Shown: positions 8,821 through 19,078, counted from the stretch's first letter. The stretch is DNA of 64,000 nucleotides from Candidatus Brocadia carolinensis (GCA_002009475.1 AYTS01000085.1:55626-119625), one strand, 5' to 3'. Notes: generated from the sequence alone by a model not told the origin. Translations and numbers: made by a program.

Positions 8821-9663
8821 TTACTTTAAATTTTTAAGCGCCTTTTCCATTCTGGAGAGTAATATACTTACCTCATCAAGTGCTATCACAGGAGCGGTGA
8901 CTCTTTCGCATAATAGCGCAAAAGTCTTGTCGATTTCTTCTGCGGTCTTACTTCCCGACTCCGTAAGTGGGAACTGCGGTCTTGAAGTTGACGAAGTTTC
9001 AGGTGCTGCAGGTGCATCCGGCTGCTTGATCTTTGCTAATTCCGCTTCTAATGCCTCTTTTGCCTTTTGCAGTTCTGTGATGGCCTTCTGCTTCTCTGCG
9101 AGCTCCTGGTCTGCCACTTTTTTTGCCTCTGTGTAATAGATAAGTTGGTTTTTAACCTCATCCCGGCTTCTCTTTACATCGTCAATCTCTAGTTCAAATT
9201 TTTCTGAAAGACCCTTATTGCCCGTTTCGATTGCAGTTATCTGCTCTGCTAATTTATTTCTCATACCCTCTAAATCATTGAGCTTGCTTTGTTGTTCCTG
9301 GATCGTATTCTGCAACCCGCTTATCTGAACGCCAACAGCAATCTTGATAGCGCCGAAAGTGTCTACTTCTTTCTGAAGCTCAGTCGCCTTTGCCGCAAAA
9401 CCATCCTTTTCAGCGGCGCATGCCGTCAGCTTATCCTCGACTTCTTTCTTTGCGACCTCAACCTTGTCCAGGTTTCCCATGAGTTCCGGAACTTTTAAAA
9501 CCTCTTTGCGTCCCGCGCTCAGTTGCCTTTCAAGACCATGTACCCGCTCTTTTTGTAACCGGTATTTTTCCGTAACGGATACGCCAAAACCAACACACAG
9601 TAGTCCAAAAAGACCTACCAAAACTACCATAATCGCCTTTGCCTTCGTATTACAACTAGACAT
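8821..9663 (-). CDS. Membrane-anchored coiled-coil protein
   Basis: A 280-residue protein with one N-terminal membrane segment (about residues 10-30, IMVVLVGLFGLLCVGFGVSV) followed by about 170 residues of heptad-rich, Lys/Glu-rich coiled coil (residues 35-210). A short Pro/Ala/Ser linker and a final helical domain of about 45 residues come after. No catalytic motif is visible. The layout suggests an inner-membrane protein with a long periplasmic coiled coil, as in many envelope or scaffold proteins, but I do not recognise the family. It stands alone and has its own terminator. Confidence 0.65.
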   Translation of the reverse strand: MSSCNTKAKAIMVVLVGLFGLLCVGFGVSVTEKYRLQKERVHGLERQLSAGRKEVLKVPELMGNLDKVEVAKKEVEDKLTACAAEKDGFAAKATELQKEVDTFGAIKIAVGVQISGLQNTIQEQQSKLNDLEGMRNKLAEQITAIETGNKGLSEKFELEIDDVKRSRDEVKNQLIYYTEAKKVADQELAEKQKAITELQKAKEALEAELAKIKQPDAPAAPETSSTSRPQFPLTESGSKTAEEIDKTFALLCERVTAPVIALDEVSILLSRMEKALKNLK

Positions 9664-9985
9664 ACAAACCCCCCCTTTTGGTGTACTTTGGTTAAACTTG
9701 TAATAATTTTTATCTGTTTATGGAAGATATCAAGGTACTCAAAAAAGTTAAACGGATACAAATCATAGCAAAAGAAAACGCTAGTTTCAAGTAAAATTGT
9801 TCACGCAAAATTGGTATTAATTTGGGCTTGATTTTAAGGGTCGTAAATTATCATAATATTGTTATCACGCATGCGTGAGATGAATCCACGACCATATAGC
9901 TTACAAAAATAACAAATATCCCGTACAAAACAAAATCCAAATTTTCTGTATTTCCTGTAAACCTACTCTCAGCAAAAGACGCATT
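9664..9985. other. Divergent intergenic region before dnaE
   Basis: AT-rich spacer between the divergent coiled-coil gene and dnaE, likely holding promoters for both. I see no structured RNA, repeat or credible gene in it. Confidence 0.4.
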
Positions 9986-12900
9986 ATGAAGAAAGACAAT
10001 TTTATCCATCTCCATGTTCATAGTGAGTATAGTCTTCTTGACGGTGCCTGCAAAATTGGAGATCTTGTCGATAAGGCGATACAACTGAAAATGCCTGCCC
10101 TTGCCCTGACCGACCATGGGAATATGTTTGGCGCTGTGGAATTTTATGAAGTGGCAAAGGCTAAAGGAATAAAGCCTATATTGGGGTACGAGGCCTATGT
10201 AGCGCAGGGCAGCCGTTTAGATAAAGAATCGAAAAACGGAAAGGAGACCATCAGTCACATTACCCTCCTTGCGGAAAATAACGAAGGATATCGCAATCTG
10301 CTCAAGCTCACGACATCCGCGTACCTTGAGGGCTTTTACTATAAACCAAGGATTGACAAGGCGCTTCTTAAGACACATTCCGCCGGCCTTATTTGCCTCA
10401 GTGGCTGCATGACCTCGGAGATTAATCGGTATCTAGTCCAGAATCGCGTGGAAGATGCATCACATGTTGCGCAGGAATATAAGGACATCTTTGGGCCGGA
10501 GCATTTTTACCTGGAAATCCAAAACAATGGACTCGAACAGCAGGCAAAGTTGGTATCAGAAGCAACGGAAATAGGAAGAAAATTAGGTATTCCTCTTGTC
10601 GCGACGAATGATATACACTATATGAACATGGATGATGCTATAGCCCACGACGCCCTACTCTGCATCAATACCGGAAAACATCTGTCCGATGTACAGAGAA
10701 TGCGCTTCGGGACGAATGAATTTTACTTCAAAAATTTCCAGGAGATGTGCGCCGTCTTTCAGCACGTCCCCGAAGCCATGGAAAACACCTTAAAAATTGC
10801 CGACCGATGTAATGTGGAAATGTCCTTCGGGAAGATGCACTTGCCCAAATTTACCGCACCAAACGGTATGACCAATAACGCCTATCTGAGAAAACTATGC
10901 GAAGAGGGGGCAATTCAAAAATATGGCGACATCACCCAGAAAATCCGGGAACGACTGGACTACGAACTCAAAGTTATCGAAAACACCGGATTTGTGGATT
11001 ATTTTTTAATTGTCTGGGATTTTATTCATTTCGCCATTCAGCATCGTATTCCCGCTACAGGCCGTGGGTCAGGGGCCGGCAGCCTCGTCGCGTATGTGCT
11101 GAATATTACCAACATTGATCCCATCGAAAACGACTTGTTATTTGAGCGATTTTTGAATGCAGAAAGAATCTCTATGCCTGATCTGGATATTGATTTCTGC
11201 GCTGAGGGCCGTGAAAAGGTCATTCAGTACGTTCGGCATAAATACGGCGGCGACAGCAATGTTGCCCAGATCATTACCTTTGGGACCATGAAGGCAAAGG
11301 CTGTCATCCGGGACGTGGGACGGGTAATGAATATCCCTTTATCCGAAGTGGACAAGGTGGCCAAATTGATTCCCAATACACTCAATATAACCTTAAAGGA
11401 GGCTATTGAGCAGGAGCCCGCGTTAAAGACGCTGTATGAAAATGAAAAACACATCCATGAGCTCTTCGACATCTCCAAAAAGCTGGAAGGACTCTGCCGT
11501 CACGCGTCGGTGCATGCTGCGGGCATTGTCATTTCAGACGAACCGTTAACGGAATATGTCCCTTTGGCAAAAAATGGCGAGGTGGTTACCACGCAATTTT
11601 ACGATGAAATCCTGGTGGATAAAATCGGGTTGCTGAAGGCCGATTTTCTTGGTGTCCGGAAATTAACCGTCATCGATAAAGCTCTGAAACTGATTCGGGC
11701 AACTACGGGAGAGGATATTGATTTGACAAAAATTCCCATGGATAACAGGAAAACGTATGAATTGTTATCCCGCGGGGATGTGAAGGGTGTCTTCCAGGTC
11801 GAGACAAGCCGGGGGTTTAAGGAACTGCTCAAAAAACTAAAACCCGACACCTTTGCGGACATCTTGCCCCTGGTGGCCCTGTACCGACCCGGTCCACTGC
11901 AAAGTGGCATGGTAGACTCCTTTATTAACCGGAAACACGGAAAAGAAGAGGTCGTCTATCTTCATCCCTCCCTTGAACCGCTCCTGAAAGAGACCTACGG
12001 GGTAATTTTATATCAGGAGCAGGTCATGCGAATTGCTAACCGGTTGGCCGGGTTTACCTTAAATCAGGCCGATAACCTTCGCAAGGCCATGGGAAAGAAG
12101 AAACCGGAGATAATGGCAAAATTCAAAGACCAGTTTATCAACGGCGCTGTTGCAGGTGGAATCCCAAAAGAAATCGCGGCCAGTATATTCGAGTTAATGG
12201 AATACTTTGCAGGTTATGGATTTAACAAGTCTCATTCTGCTGCCTATGCCGTGATTACCTACCAAACCGCCTATCTGAAGGCAAACTATCCGGTTCAGTA
12301 CATGGTTGCCCAGCTTAGTTGTGAAAAACAGAACATGGATAAGATCGTGGACTATATTGAGGACTGCCGCCACATGGGCATCAAAGTGCTTCCTCCCGAT
12401 ATCAACGAAAGTCAAAACGACTTTACTATCTCCCATGGGGATAAGATACGGTTTGGTTTGGGGGCGATCAAGAATGTGGGCGATAAGGCTATCGAGTCTA
12501 TTATACAGTCCCGGGATAAAGAAAGTCGGTATACCTCAATCCTGGATGTATGTAAACGGGTTGATATGCGGGTGGTTAACAAACAGGTAATTGAGTCGTT
12601 GATTAAATCCGGGTGTTTTGACTCTTTGCATGACAACCGGGCAAAACTCATTGCCGGACTTGATACGGCTATGCAATTGGGCGGTATCGCAAATAAAGAA
12701 AGGCGAAAAGGGCAAAAAGCCCTGTTTGATATTGGAAGCGATCTGGATATCGCCGGGAAAGGAGGCGCCGGAACAGAGGCCGATGTACAGCAGTGGACAG
12801 AAAAAGAGACCCGCCAGGCAGAAAAAGAAAGCCTGGGTTTCTATCTGAGTTCTCATCCCTTGAATGCCTGCCAGCAAAAGATTAAACAGCTATCTACCGT

Positions 12901-13456
12901 GTCTTCCGCAGAAATGTCAGAACATGCCGACGGAGAAGAGATCATTATCGGGGGCATTATTACCAACCTGAAACCGAGTGTTACGAAACGCGGAGACCCC
13001 ATGATGTATATTACCCTGGAAGATATGAAAGGCGCTGCTGAGTGTGTTATCTTTAGCAAAGAAATGAAGTCTAATCAGTCGCTTTTAAACATGGACGAGA
13101 TTGTTTTTGTAAAGGGGCAGCTTGGTTTTCAGAGCACGGCCCCCTCCATAAGGATAAAAGAGATAATAGCCGAAAAGGACGCATTAAAGCGCCTGACCAA
13201 ATGCATAACCCTTCGGTATGAAGGAGCTTGTTTTGATGAGGCAAAAATGATGCAGCTCAGGGAAATCATAAAGAAGCACTCCGGTACATGTCCGCTCTTC
13301 CTTGAAATCACCACGCCAGAACAAACCAGCACCATAATCAAAACCTCAAGTCAATATTTCGTATCGGTAACAGACGCGTTTATCTCTTGCATAAAAGAAC
13401 TCTTTGACCCCGATGCCCTAAGGCTTAATCAGAGAGAAATGCTTATGATGGTTTAA
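9986..13456 (+). CDS. dnaE: DNA polymerase III subunit alpha
   Basis: A 1156-residue replicative polymerase catalytic subunit, the usual length of DnaE1. The PHP domain is at the N-terminus (HLHVHSEYSLLDGACKI and LTDHGNMFGAVEFY). The palm carries RGSGAGSLVAYVL and the catalytic aspartates in PDLDIDF at about residues 396-402. Fingers/thumb motifs (LVALYRPGPLQSGM, YQEQVMRIANRLAGF, FNKSHSAAYAVI) and a C-terminal OB-fold (IIGGIITNLKPSVTKRGDPM) follow. The ATG lacks a strong Shine-Dalgarno sequence, but the PHP motif starts seven residues in, so the start is sound. It is monocistronic, with strong hairpins about 140 bases downstream. Confidence 0.97.
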   Translation: MKKDNFIHLHVHSEYSLLDGACKIGDLVDKAIQLKMPALALTDHGNMFGAVEFYEVAKAKGIKPILGYEAYVAQGSRLDKESKNGKETISHITLLAENNEGYRNLLKLTTSAYLEGFYYKPRIDKALLKTHSAGLICLSGCMTSEINRYLVQNRVEDASHVAQEYKDIFGPEHFYLEIQNNGLEQQAKLVSEATEIGRKLGIPLVATNDIHYMNMDDAIAHDALLCINTGKHLSDVQRMRFGTNEFYFKNFQEMCAVFQHVPEAMENTLKIADRCNVEMSFGKMHLPKFTAPNGMTNNAYLRKLCEEGAIQKYGDITQKIRERLDYELKVIENTGFVDYFLIVWDFIHFAIQHRIPATGRGSGAGSLVAYVLNITNIDPIENDLLFERFLNAERISMPDLDIDFCAEGREKVIQYVRHKYGGDSNVAQIITFGTMKAKAVIRDVGRVMNIPLSEVDKVAKLIPNTLNITLKEAIEQEPALKTLYENEKHIHELFDISKKLEGLCRHASVHAAGIVISDEPLTEYVPLAKNGEVVTTQFYDEILVDKIGLLKADFLGVRKLTVIDKALKLIRATTGEDIDLTKIPMDNRKTYELLSRGDVKGVFQVETSRGFKELLKKLKPDTFADILPLVALYRPGPLQSGMVDSFINRKHGKEEVVYLHPSLEPLLKETYGVILYQEQVMRIANRLAGFTLNQADNLRKAMGKKKPEIMAKFKDQFINGAVAGGIPKEIAASIFELMEYFAGYGFNKSHSAAYAVITYQTAYLKANYPVQYMVAQLSCEKQNMDKIVDYIEDCRHMGIKVLPPDINESQNDFTISHGDKIRFGLGAIKNVGDKAIESIIQSRDKESRYTSILDVCKRVDMRVVNKQVIESLIKSGCFDSLHDNRAKLIAGLDTAMQLGGIANKERRKGQKALFDIGSDLDIAGKGGAGTEADVQQWTEKETRQAEKESLGFYLSSHPLNACQQKIKQLSTVSSAEMSEHADGEEIIIGGIITNLKPSVTKRGDPMMYITLEDMKGAAECVIFSKEMKSNQSLLNMDEIVFVKGQLGFQSTAPSIRIKEIIAEKDALKRLTKCITLRYEGACFDEAKMMQLREIIKKHSGTCPLFLEITTPEQTSTIIKTSSQYFVSVTDAFISCIKELFDPDALRLNQREMLMMV

Positions 13457-13593
13457 AAAATCTGATTCTCCCCAGTTAATATCTTTGTTCTGAATGAGAT
13501 GGTCTCACATGAGCGGTCTGTTTGATGCAAGACTCAGGTGATAATCTGCTGTGTGACGAAAAAAGTTTTTGCTGCTTTCAGGATTTAAATGAA

Positions 13594-13640
13594 AATAAAA
13601 AAGGGATAACATCATTTAAGACGTTATCCCTTTTTTTTAA
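13594..13640. terminator. Bidirectional terminator after dnaE
   Basis: AAAGGGATAAC and GTTATCCCTTT form a stem with a T-run on the plus strand and A-run on the other side, so it can act for dnaE and for the minus-strand tRNAs. Confidence 0.85.
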
Positions 13641-13650
13641 TTCTGCGGAC

Positions 13651-13698
13651 ACCGTGAGGACGGTTTTTTTGAAAGTGCCAGAAGGGGCACTTCTTTTT
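13651..13698 (+). terminator. Two further short terminator hairpins in tandem
   Basis: ACCGT-GAGG-ACGGT followed by T7 (13651-13671), then AAGTGCC...GGCACTT followed by CTTTTT (13673-13698). With the preceding hairpin they make three consecutive terminator-like stems between dnaE and the tRNA pair. Confidence 0.7.
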
Positions 13699-13716
13699 AC
13701 TTGTAAATAAATAAAA

Positions 13717-13790
13717 CGAGGCCGACGGGACTCGAACCCGCAACATCCAGATCGACAGTCTGGTACTCTAACCAATTGAGCTACGGCCCC
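13717..13790 (-). tRNA. tRNA-Asp (GUC)
   Basis: Acceptor GGGGCCG pairs with CGGCCTC (one G-U), the anticodon arm reads CCAGACTGTCGATCTGG (anticodon GTC), the T arm has GGGTTCGAGTCCC, and the discriminator is G as expected for tRNA-Asp. Confidence 0.95.
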
Positions 13791-13828
13791 AATGGTGATT
13801 GCTATTTCACGTGTGTAACAAATCATGG

Positions 13829-13902
13829 TGGGCGATATAGGACTCGAACCTATGACCCCTTGCTTGTAAGGCAAGTGCTCTAGCCAATTGAGCTAATCGC
13901 CC
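13829..13902 (-). tRNA. tRNA-Val (UAC)
   Basis: Acceptor GGGCGAT pairs with ATCGCCC, the anticodon arm reads CTTGCCTTACAAGCAAG (anticodon TAC), the T arm has AGGTTCGAGTCCT, and the discriminator is A. It lies 38 bases from tRNA-Asp, probably one transcript. Confidence 0.94.
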
Positions 13903-13966
13903 ATGTAAGACTTTACAGTATAACATCTCATTTTTTATGAGTCAATAGAATTCTACCGTATGATTT

Positions 13967-15451
13967 CTAACGTTTCCACGTTATCGGCAAAAAGATCAGA
14001 ATTAAACTATAAATTTCCAATCTGCCCAGAAGCATACAAAAACTCAGGACCCATTTGCCGGCATAAGCCACATCACTAAAGTTGGACATAGGACCAACCT
14101 TTGCCAAACCAGGCCCGCAGTTAGCCATACAGGTGGCTACGGCTGAAAAAGCGGTAACTATATCTGTGTTCATGGCCATTAATGCCAGGGAAGAGATGCC
14201 AAAGCATCCTAAATAAACGACAAAAAATACCGAACTCTCGGTAACAATTTCTTCACTTACCGATTCCCCGTTGAGTTTCACATGTTTTACCATGCGTGGA
14301 CGCAATATGCGGGTTAATTCTCTCAGGCTCGATTTCAGCAACAATAATATTCGCACGCATTTTATGGCACCACCCGTTGATCCTGCACATGCTCCGATGA
14401 ACATCAATAAGATCAACAGAAATCTGCAGGAATTAGGCCATAAATCAAAGTCTGCAGAGGCATGTCCTGTGGTAGAGCTTGCCGTCATCACCTGGAAAAA
14501 GGCGTATCGAAAAGCATGTCCCAAATCATAATAGCGAATATCCTTGGTTCCACCGTTGAAGAATTCTGGCTTGTTAAAGTATAACATCAGCGCTACAAAG
14601 ATAATTGCCGTTAAAACAAGCCCTCCAAAGAATCGAAGTTCTGAATTCTTAAGAATTTTTTTAAATTCTTTATGAAAACACTGGTAATAAAGCGAAAAGT
14701 TGCATCCACAGAGAAACATGAATGTCGCAACTACAACTTCTATATACAGATTGTCATAAAATGCAATACTAGTGTTTTTTGTAGAAAAACCGGCCGTAGA
14801 TACCGTGGCGAAGGTGTGACATATCGCATCAAAAAAGGACATGCCTCCGCCAAAGAGGGACAATGTCATCGCGGCGGTGATGATGAGATAAATGATCCAC
14901 AGCAATTTTGCCGTTTCACCGATCCGTGGTTTCAGTCTATCTGCAGTGGGCCCGCTGACCTCGGCGCTAAAGAGCTGATACCCACTAATGCCCATAGCAG
15001 GCAGCAAGGCAACAAAGATAACGATAATTCCCATACCGCCCAGCCAGGCGGTAAATGACCTCCAAAAAAGAATGCTGTGAGGAAGTATCTCGACGTTTTT
15101 AAAAATGGATGCACCGGTCGTAGTAAAGCCGCTCGTTGTCTCGAACACCGCGTCACAATACGTGGCACATACCCCGGAAAACCAGAAGGGAAGCGCACCC
15201 AGAAAGATACACACGATCCAACTGAACGTCACAATAGCAATGCTGTCCCGAACACCGATTTCTTCACGTTTTCTTCTGATAAATGCCTTGCTTAACCCGC
15301 CTAAAATACCGGTGATGATAATGGTATAGGTGAATGCCCACATGGCAGCATCGTCGTTATAATAACAGGCGACACCAAAGGGAATAAGCAGGATTGCAGC
15401 CAGCATCAGTACGAGGTTGCTTATGGTATTCAAAACAATGGGGATGTTCAT
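13967..15451 (-). CDS. trkH: Trk-type potassium uptake protein TrkH
   Basis: A 494-residue polytopic membrane protein with the fourfold P-loop architecture of TrkH/KtrB. Filter-type loops are visible as TTSGFTTTGASIF, TVSTAGFSTKN, ASSTTGHASADF and CMANCGPGLAKVG, each with the key glycine at the selectivity filter. It forms the potassium-conducting subunit in the inner membrane, gated by the cytoplasmic TrkA ring. The gene follows trkA by 29 bases in the same direction. Ten or so hydrophobic segments fit the family. Confidence 0.93.
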   Translation of the reverse strand: MNIPIVLNTISNLVLMLAAILLIPFGVACYYNDDAAMWAFTYTIIITGILGGLSKAFIRRKREEIGVRDSIAIVTFSWIVCIFLGALPFWFSGVCATYCDAVFETTSGFTTTGASIFKNVEILPHSILFWRSFTAWLGGMGIIVIFVALLPAMGISGYQLFSAEVSGPTADRLKPRIGETAKLLWIIYLIITAAMTLSLFGGGMSFFDAICHTFATVSTAGFSTKNTSIAFYDNLYIEVVVATFMFLCGCNFSLYYQCFHKEFKKILKNSELRFFGGLVLTAIIFVALMLYFNKPEFFNGGTKDIRYYDLGHAFRYAFFQVMTASSTTGHASADFDLWPNSCRFLLILLMFIGACAGSTGGAIKCVRILLLLKSSLRELTRILRPRMVKHVKLNGESVSEEIVTESSVFFVVYLGCFGISSLALMAMNTDIVTAFSAVATCMANCGPGLAKVGPMSNFSDVAYAGKWVLSFCMLLGRLEIYSLILIFLPITWKR

Positions 15452-15480
15452 AACCTTTGTGCTCCAGTCCTTGGATGAAT

Positions 15481-16842
15481 TTATGTCCGGTCTTTTTTGC
15501 TGATGAAAAGGGATTGAACCTTTTCTATGGCGTTGGGAAGGGCAAAGACGATGACCCTCTCATTGGGGTTGATGATGGTATTGCCTGCGGGAATCTGCAT
15601 GGCGCCTTCTCTTACAATGGCGCCCAGGATGGACCCTTGAGGAAAGGATACTTCCCTGAGGGGTTTTCCGACAATCTTTGAGTTTTCCGAAGCTACGAGC
15701 TCTATGGCCTCTGCCTCACTGTGCTGAAACTTTACCACGGAAAGCGTATGCCCGCGCCGGATATGCTGTAGTATAGAACCTACCGTAATGAGGCGGGGAT
15801 TGATTACAATATCCATACCCAGCGAGTTGATAATCGGCACAAATGCCGGATCTACGGTGAGCACAACTGCCTTCTTTGCGCCAAGCTTTTTGGCTAACAA
15901 CGCAGAGAGGATGTTGGTCTGCTCGCTCTCGGATACCGCCACGAAAAAATCAGTGGTGTCAATGGATGCTTCTTTCAGAAGATCAATATCAAGGATACTC
16001 CCCTGAAGTATGACTGTTTTATCAAGCTCTGTCGCAGCTTGTTGGGTTTTTTCACTATCGGGTTCAATCATGGTAACTTTAATCTTTTGCTCTTCCAGTT
16101 TTTTCGCCAATTCAATACTGACGCGATTTACACCGTAGATAACAACCTTTTCAACCTCGTCTGCGCGCCGGTTGACCATCGGCAGAAAATACGGCAATGC
16201 CGCTTTTGCCACGAGTACAAAAATATTGTCATGGGAGAGTATCTTGGTTTCTCCCGTCGGAATGACCATCTCCTCGTTTCGTTGGATGGCAACGATAAGA
16301 AATGAATCGGTAGATTCAACTTCCTTCAATTCAGAGAGTTTTTTCCCTGCAATTGGGGCATCGTCAGGTACGCTGAATCCCCGCAAGAGGATGTCGCCTT
16401 CGGTAAAATCGGCTACATAGATGGCCCCCGGTGTTCCAATGATATTTAAAATAGAATTAACCGTGATTTCTTCCGGATTTACCACGTGATCGATGTGGAA
16501 GCCACTTTGGTGCACGACCGGTTGTTCGTCCGTAAACTCTGGACTTCTTATCCGGGCAATTTTGGTTTTGACGCCATAATGGTGCGCGATCATACATACC
16601 ACCATATTGATCTCATCGCTATTGGTGACCGCCAGCACCATGTCGGTGTCTTTTATCCCCGCCGCTTCCAGGATGGTAAGTGAACTGGCGCTTCCTGACA
16701 TAACAGAGACGTCAAGTTTTTCACTAAGCCGTTTTACGAGCTCCTGGTTTTTTTCTATAACGGAGATATCATGTCCCTCTTTGGACAATTGCTTTGCCAG
16801 ATTAAAGCCTACCGCACCTGCGCCAACAATCAGTATTTTCAT
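15481..16842 (-). CDS. trkA: Trk system potassium transporter TrkA
   Basis: A 453-residue cytoplasmic regulator with two RCK halves. Each half begins with a nucleotide-binding Rossmann strand: MKILIVGAGAVGFNLAK at the N-terminus and KVVIYGVNRVSIELAKKL near residue 232. Each is followed by a TrkA-C domain (for example LRGFSVPDDAPIAGKKL at about residue 152). It binds NAD(H) or ATP and gates TrkH. It lies just upstream of trkH in the same operon. Confidence 0.94.
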   Translation of the reverse strand: MKILIVGAGAVGFNLAKQLSKEGHDISVIEKNQELVKRLSEKLDVSVMSGSASSLTILEAAGIKDTDMVLAVTNSDEINMVVCMIAHHYGVKTKIARIRSPEFTDEQPVVHQSGFHIDHVVNPEEITVNSILNIIGTPGAIYVADFTEGDILLRGFSVPDDAPIAGKKLSELKEVESTDSFLIVAIQRNEEMVIPTGETKILSHDNIFVLVAKAALPYFLPMVNRRADEVEKVVIYGVNRVSIELAKKLEEQKIKVTMIEPDSEKTQQAATELDKTVILQGSILDIDLLKEASIDTTDFFVAVSESEQTNILSALLAKKLGAKKAVVLTVDPAFVPIINSLGMDIVINPRLITVGSILQHIRRGHTLSVVKFQHSEAEAIELVASENSKIVGKPLREVSFPQGSILGAIVREGAMQIPAGNTIINPNERVIVFALPNAIEKVQSLFISKKDRT

Positions 16843-16869
16843 AACGCTTACGAATTCCTCACCTTAGAA

Positions 16870-17445
16870 TTATTTTTTGTCCTGAAGATTTGACATTTCC
16901 TGCGATCCCAGCTTCTGGCTCACCTTGTCCGGATGAACTAAATTCTCCGAACACTGCTCATCCAATTCCTGAAAGGAAGTCTTAAAGCGTTCTCCGCCGA
17001 AAGTGGGATCCTCTGCTTTGAAGCCGTTGATCAGGCTCATTACATTTTCATACCGTTCCTGCTCAAACATGATTTTGGCTATGTCCAGACGACTTTGCCA
17101 GCACCAGGATTTATTTTCCGGATTTTCTTTGACCCAGGCTGAACACCACTCCAAGGCACGGTCGTATTGTTTGGTCTCTTTTAAGCACTGAATGAGTTCT
17201 GGTTTTATGGTAGTATCATTTGGAAATTGTTTTACGATCTCTTCGTAAAAACCCAGGGCCTTTTGCCAGTCCCGCAAAGCAAACAGTGTTTTTGCCAACT
17301 TAATCTTCGTTTGCAAGATCTTTTCCTGAAGCTCAGGTTGTTTTGAATACTCTGCAATCTGTCTCTCGAAAAGGAGTTCTGCCCTTTTGTAATCTTTGTT
17401 GGTATAAAAAGTGGTTGCAACCATATCCATACTGTCAAAACTCAT
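16870..17445 (-). CDS. Tetratricopeptide-repeat protein
   Basis: About 191 residues of helix-turn-helix repeats. TPR-like units are visible as TNKDYKRAELLFERQI, LRDWQKALGFYEEIVKQFP and KQYDRALEWCSAWVKENP. No signal peptide is visible from the preferred start at 17445 (MSFDSMDMVA). A longer in-frame start at 17499 would run deep into the upstream HEAT-repeat gene. The start overlaps that gene's end by about 11 bases, so the two are coupled. Probably a protein-protein adaptor; no enzymatic motif. Confidence 0.75.
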   Translation of the reverse strand: MSFDSMDMVATTFYTNKDYKRAELLFERQIAEYSKQPELQEKILQTKIKLAKTLFALRDWQKALGFYEEIVKQFPNDTTIKPELIQCLKETKQYDRALEWCSAWVKENPENKSWCWQSRLDIAKIMFEQERYENVMSLINGFKAEDPTFGGERFKTSFQELDEQCSENLVHPDKVSQKLGSQEMSNLQDKK

Positions 17446-19030
17446 TTTTTTTAATATTGACCAGAGATTCTGCCGCCTGTTCTGCAACCCGCTTATCAAC
17501 GTCCTGAAGCGCCTTTATCAAAGATTCTATTGCCTGCTGATTTCCGATTTGTCCTAATGCCGTTACTGCTGATTCTCTTACCCGGGCGCTGGTATCGGAC
17601 AGGAGCTTTATGAGCGAATCGGTACATAGAGGATTTCCAATCTTACCCAAACTATCGGCAGCATACCAACGCACTCGTTCCTCTGTGTCGCTGAGGGCAC
17701 CAATCAAGGCGTCGACAGCCCGGCTATCGCGGAGTTTTCCAAGAGCCGCTGCCGTGCATTCCCGAATCTTTGATTCTTTATTCGTTAAAAAACCAAGTAA
17801 AGGGTCAACTGCCCTTGCGTCCCCAAGATATCCCAACGCTTCTATGCAGGCGCATACAATGGATAAATCGGTATTGTTGCTGAGCGCAGAAATTAACGCA
17901 TCCCCTGCCTCAGGTTTCCTCAGCTTACCCAGGGATTTTGCCGCCACTTCCCTAACATCAAGGCTTTCATCGTTCAAGGCGTTAATCAGAGGTTTCACCG
18001 CCCTCTCATCACCAACCTCTCCCAATGCCTGAATTACTTCAATGCGCACCTCTTCCGATGTGTCTGAAATAGCCTGAATTAATACGTCAACAACAGACGG
18101 GTCTTTGAGCTTTACCAATTCTTTTGTCGCAAATATTTTCACTTCAGGATAGTCACTCCTGATAGCCTCAATTAACGGCTTTGGGTCCGTTGTGTCAGGT
18201 CGGGTCTCAAGCAGTCTGATGGACTTTTGTGCCACCTCAAGTTTCATGAGTTCAATTTTTGATTCCAGTTGTTTCTCATGCTCTTCCTGCTTGACTACGA
18301 GATCCTCGAGCCATTGTTCGCGCGTTTTTGTCTTGTTCAGCGCCCACCACTTATTCCACCAGACGGCGTCGTTGCTGCTTGAAAGTTTTGTGATCTTTTC
18401 CAATGCCTTTTTTGCAGTTTCCCTTAACCCCTCATCATCTATCGCAAGCACCTGAATCAAAGGTTCGATTGCATTCCGGTCATTGGTATTTCCGAGTGCC
18501 TTTGCCAATAACATCTTCGTGTTAACCGGGCGCTGAGTCTCCAGCATTGCTTCCGATATCATCCGGACGGAATTGGTTGTTTTTAATTCACCCAGGGTCT
18601 CGACCACGGCGTTCTGTATTGCAGTAGAATCACTTTCCAGTAATAAAATCAGAACATCAGTTGCCCGATCGTCTTTCGTGAAGCCAAACGCCTTAATCAC
18701 GGATATCTTGACGTCCTCACGCTCCTTGGGATCTTTTAATATTCGTATCAGCGGTTCCTGCGCGTTCAGAAGATTGAGTCCCAGTAAAGAAACGGCAGCG
18801 GAACTTCGAATCGTAGGATCATTGGAATGAAGCTGTTCCGTCCACGTATCCAATTTTCTCCGGAGTTCAATAGCAGTTTTGAGTTGCACTTTCTCAATCG
18901 CAACTTTTTGTGAGATTGCCGAACATCCAGCCATGCATGACAGACTTATCAATACCAGGAGGAAACGAGAAAGCGGTTTCAGCCGTTCCTGTATAAAAAA
19001 ACCATGTATAATTTGTTTATCTACAACCAT
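17435..19030 (-). CDS. HEAT-repeat (PBS-lyase-like) lipoprotein
   Basis: A 531-residue protein with a lipoprotein-type signal (hydrophobic stretch then SCMAGC at about residues 31-36). It is followed by about twelve HEAT/EZ repeats of roughly 31 residues, with recurring cores such as VIQALGEVGDERAVKPLINAL and AADSLGKIGNPLCTDSLIKL. A charged helical insertion (about residues 230-280) splits the repeats into two blocks. The solenoid is presumably held at the periplasmic face or outer membrane as a binding platform. It is upstream of and overlaps the TPR gene. Confidence 0.82.
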   Translation of the reverse strand: MVVDKQIIHGFFIQERLKPLSRFLLVLISLSCMAGCSAISQKVAIEKVQLKTAIELRRKLDTWTEQLHSNDPTIRSSAAVSLLGLNLLNAQEPLIRILKDPKEREDVKISVIKAFGFTKDDRATDVLILLLESDSTAIQNAVVETLGELKTTNSVRMISEAMLETQRPVNTKMLLAKALGNTNDRNAIEPLIQVLAIDDEGLRETAKKALEKITKLSSSNDAVWWNKWWALNKTKTREQWLEDLVVKQEEHEKQLESKIELMKLEVAQKSIRLLETRPDTTDPKPLIEAIRSDYPEVKIFATKELVKLKDPSVVDVLIQAISDTSEEVRIEVIQALGEVGDERAVKPLINALNDESLDVREVAAKSLGKLRKPEAGDALISALSNNTDLSIVCACIEALGYLGDARAVDPLLGFLTNKESKIRECTAAALGKLRDSRAVDALIGALSDTEERVRWYAADSLGKIGNPLCTDSLIKLLSDTSARVRESAVTALGQIGNQQAIESLIKALQDVDKRVAEQAAESLVNIKKNEF

Positions 19031-19078
19031 GTGTTCTGCGAAAAGGATAGTATTTGGTGAGCGTATTGATGCAGTTGT

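Noticed and set aside
16870..17499. Longer version of the TPR gene starting at 17499
   Set aside because: It would overlap the HEAT-repeat gene by 65 bases; the start at 17445 gives a usual short overlap.
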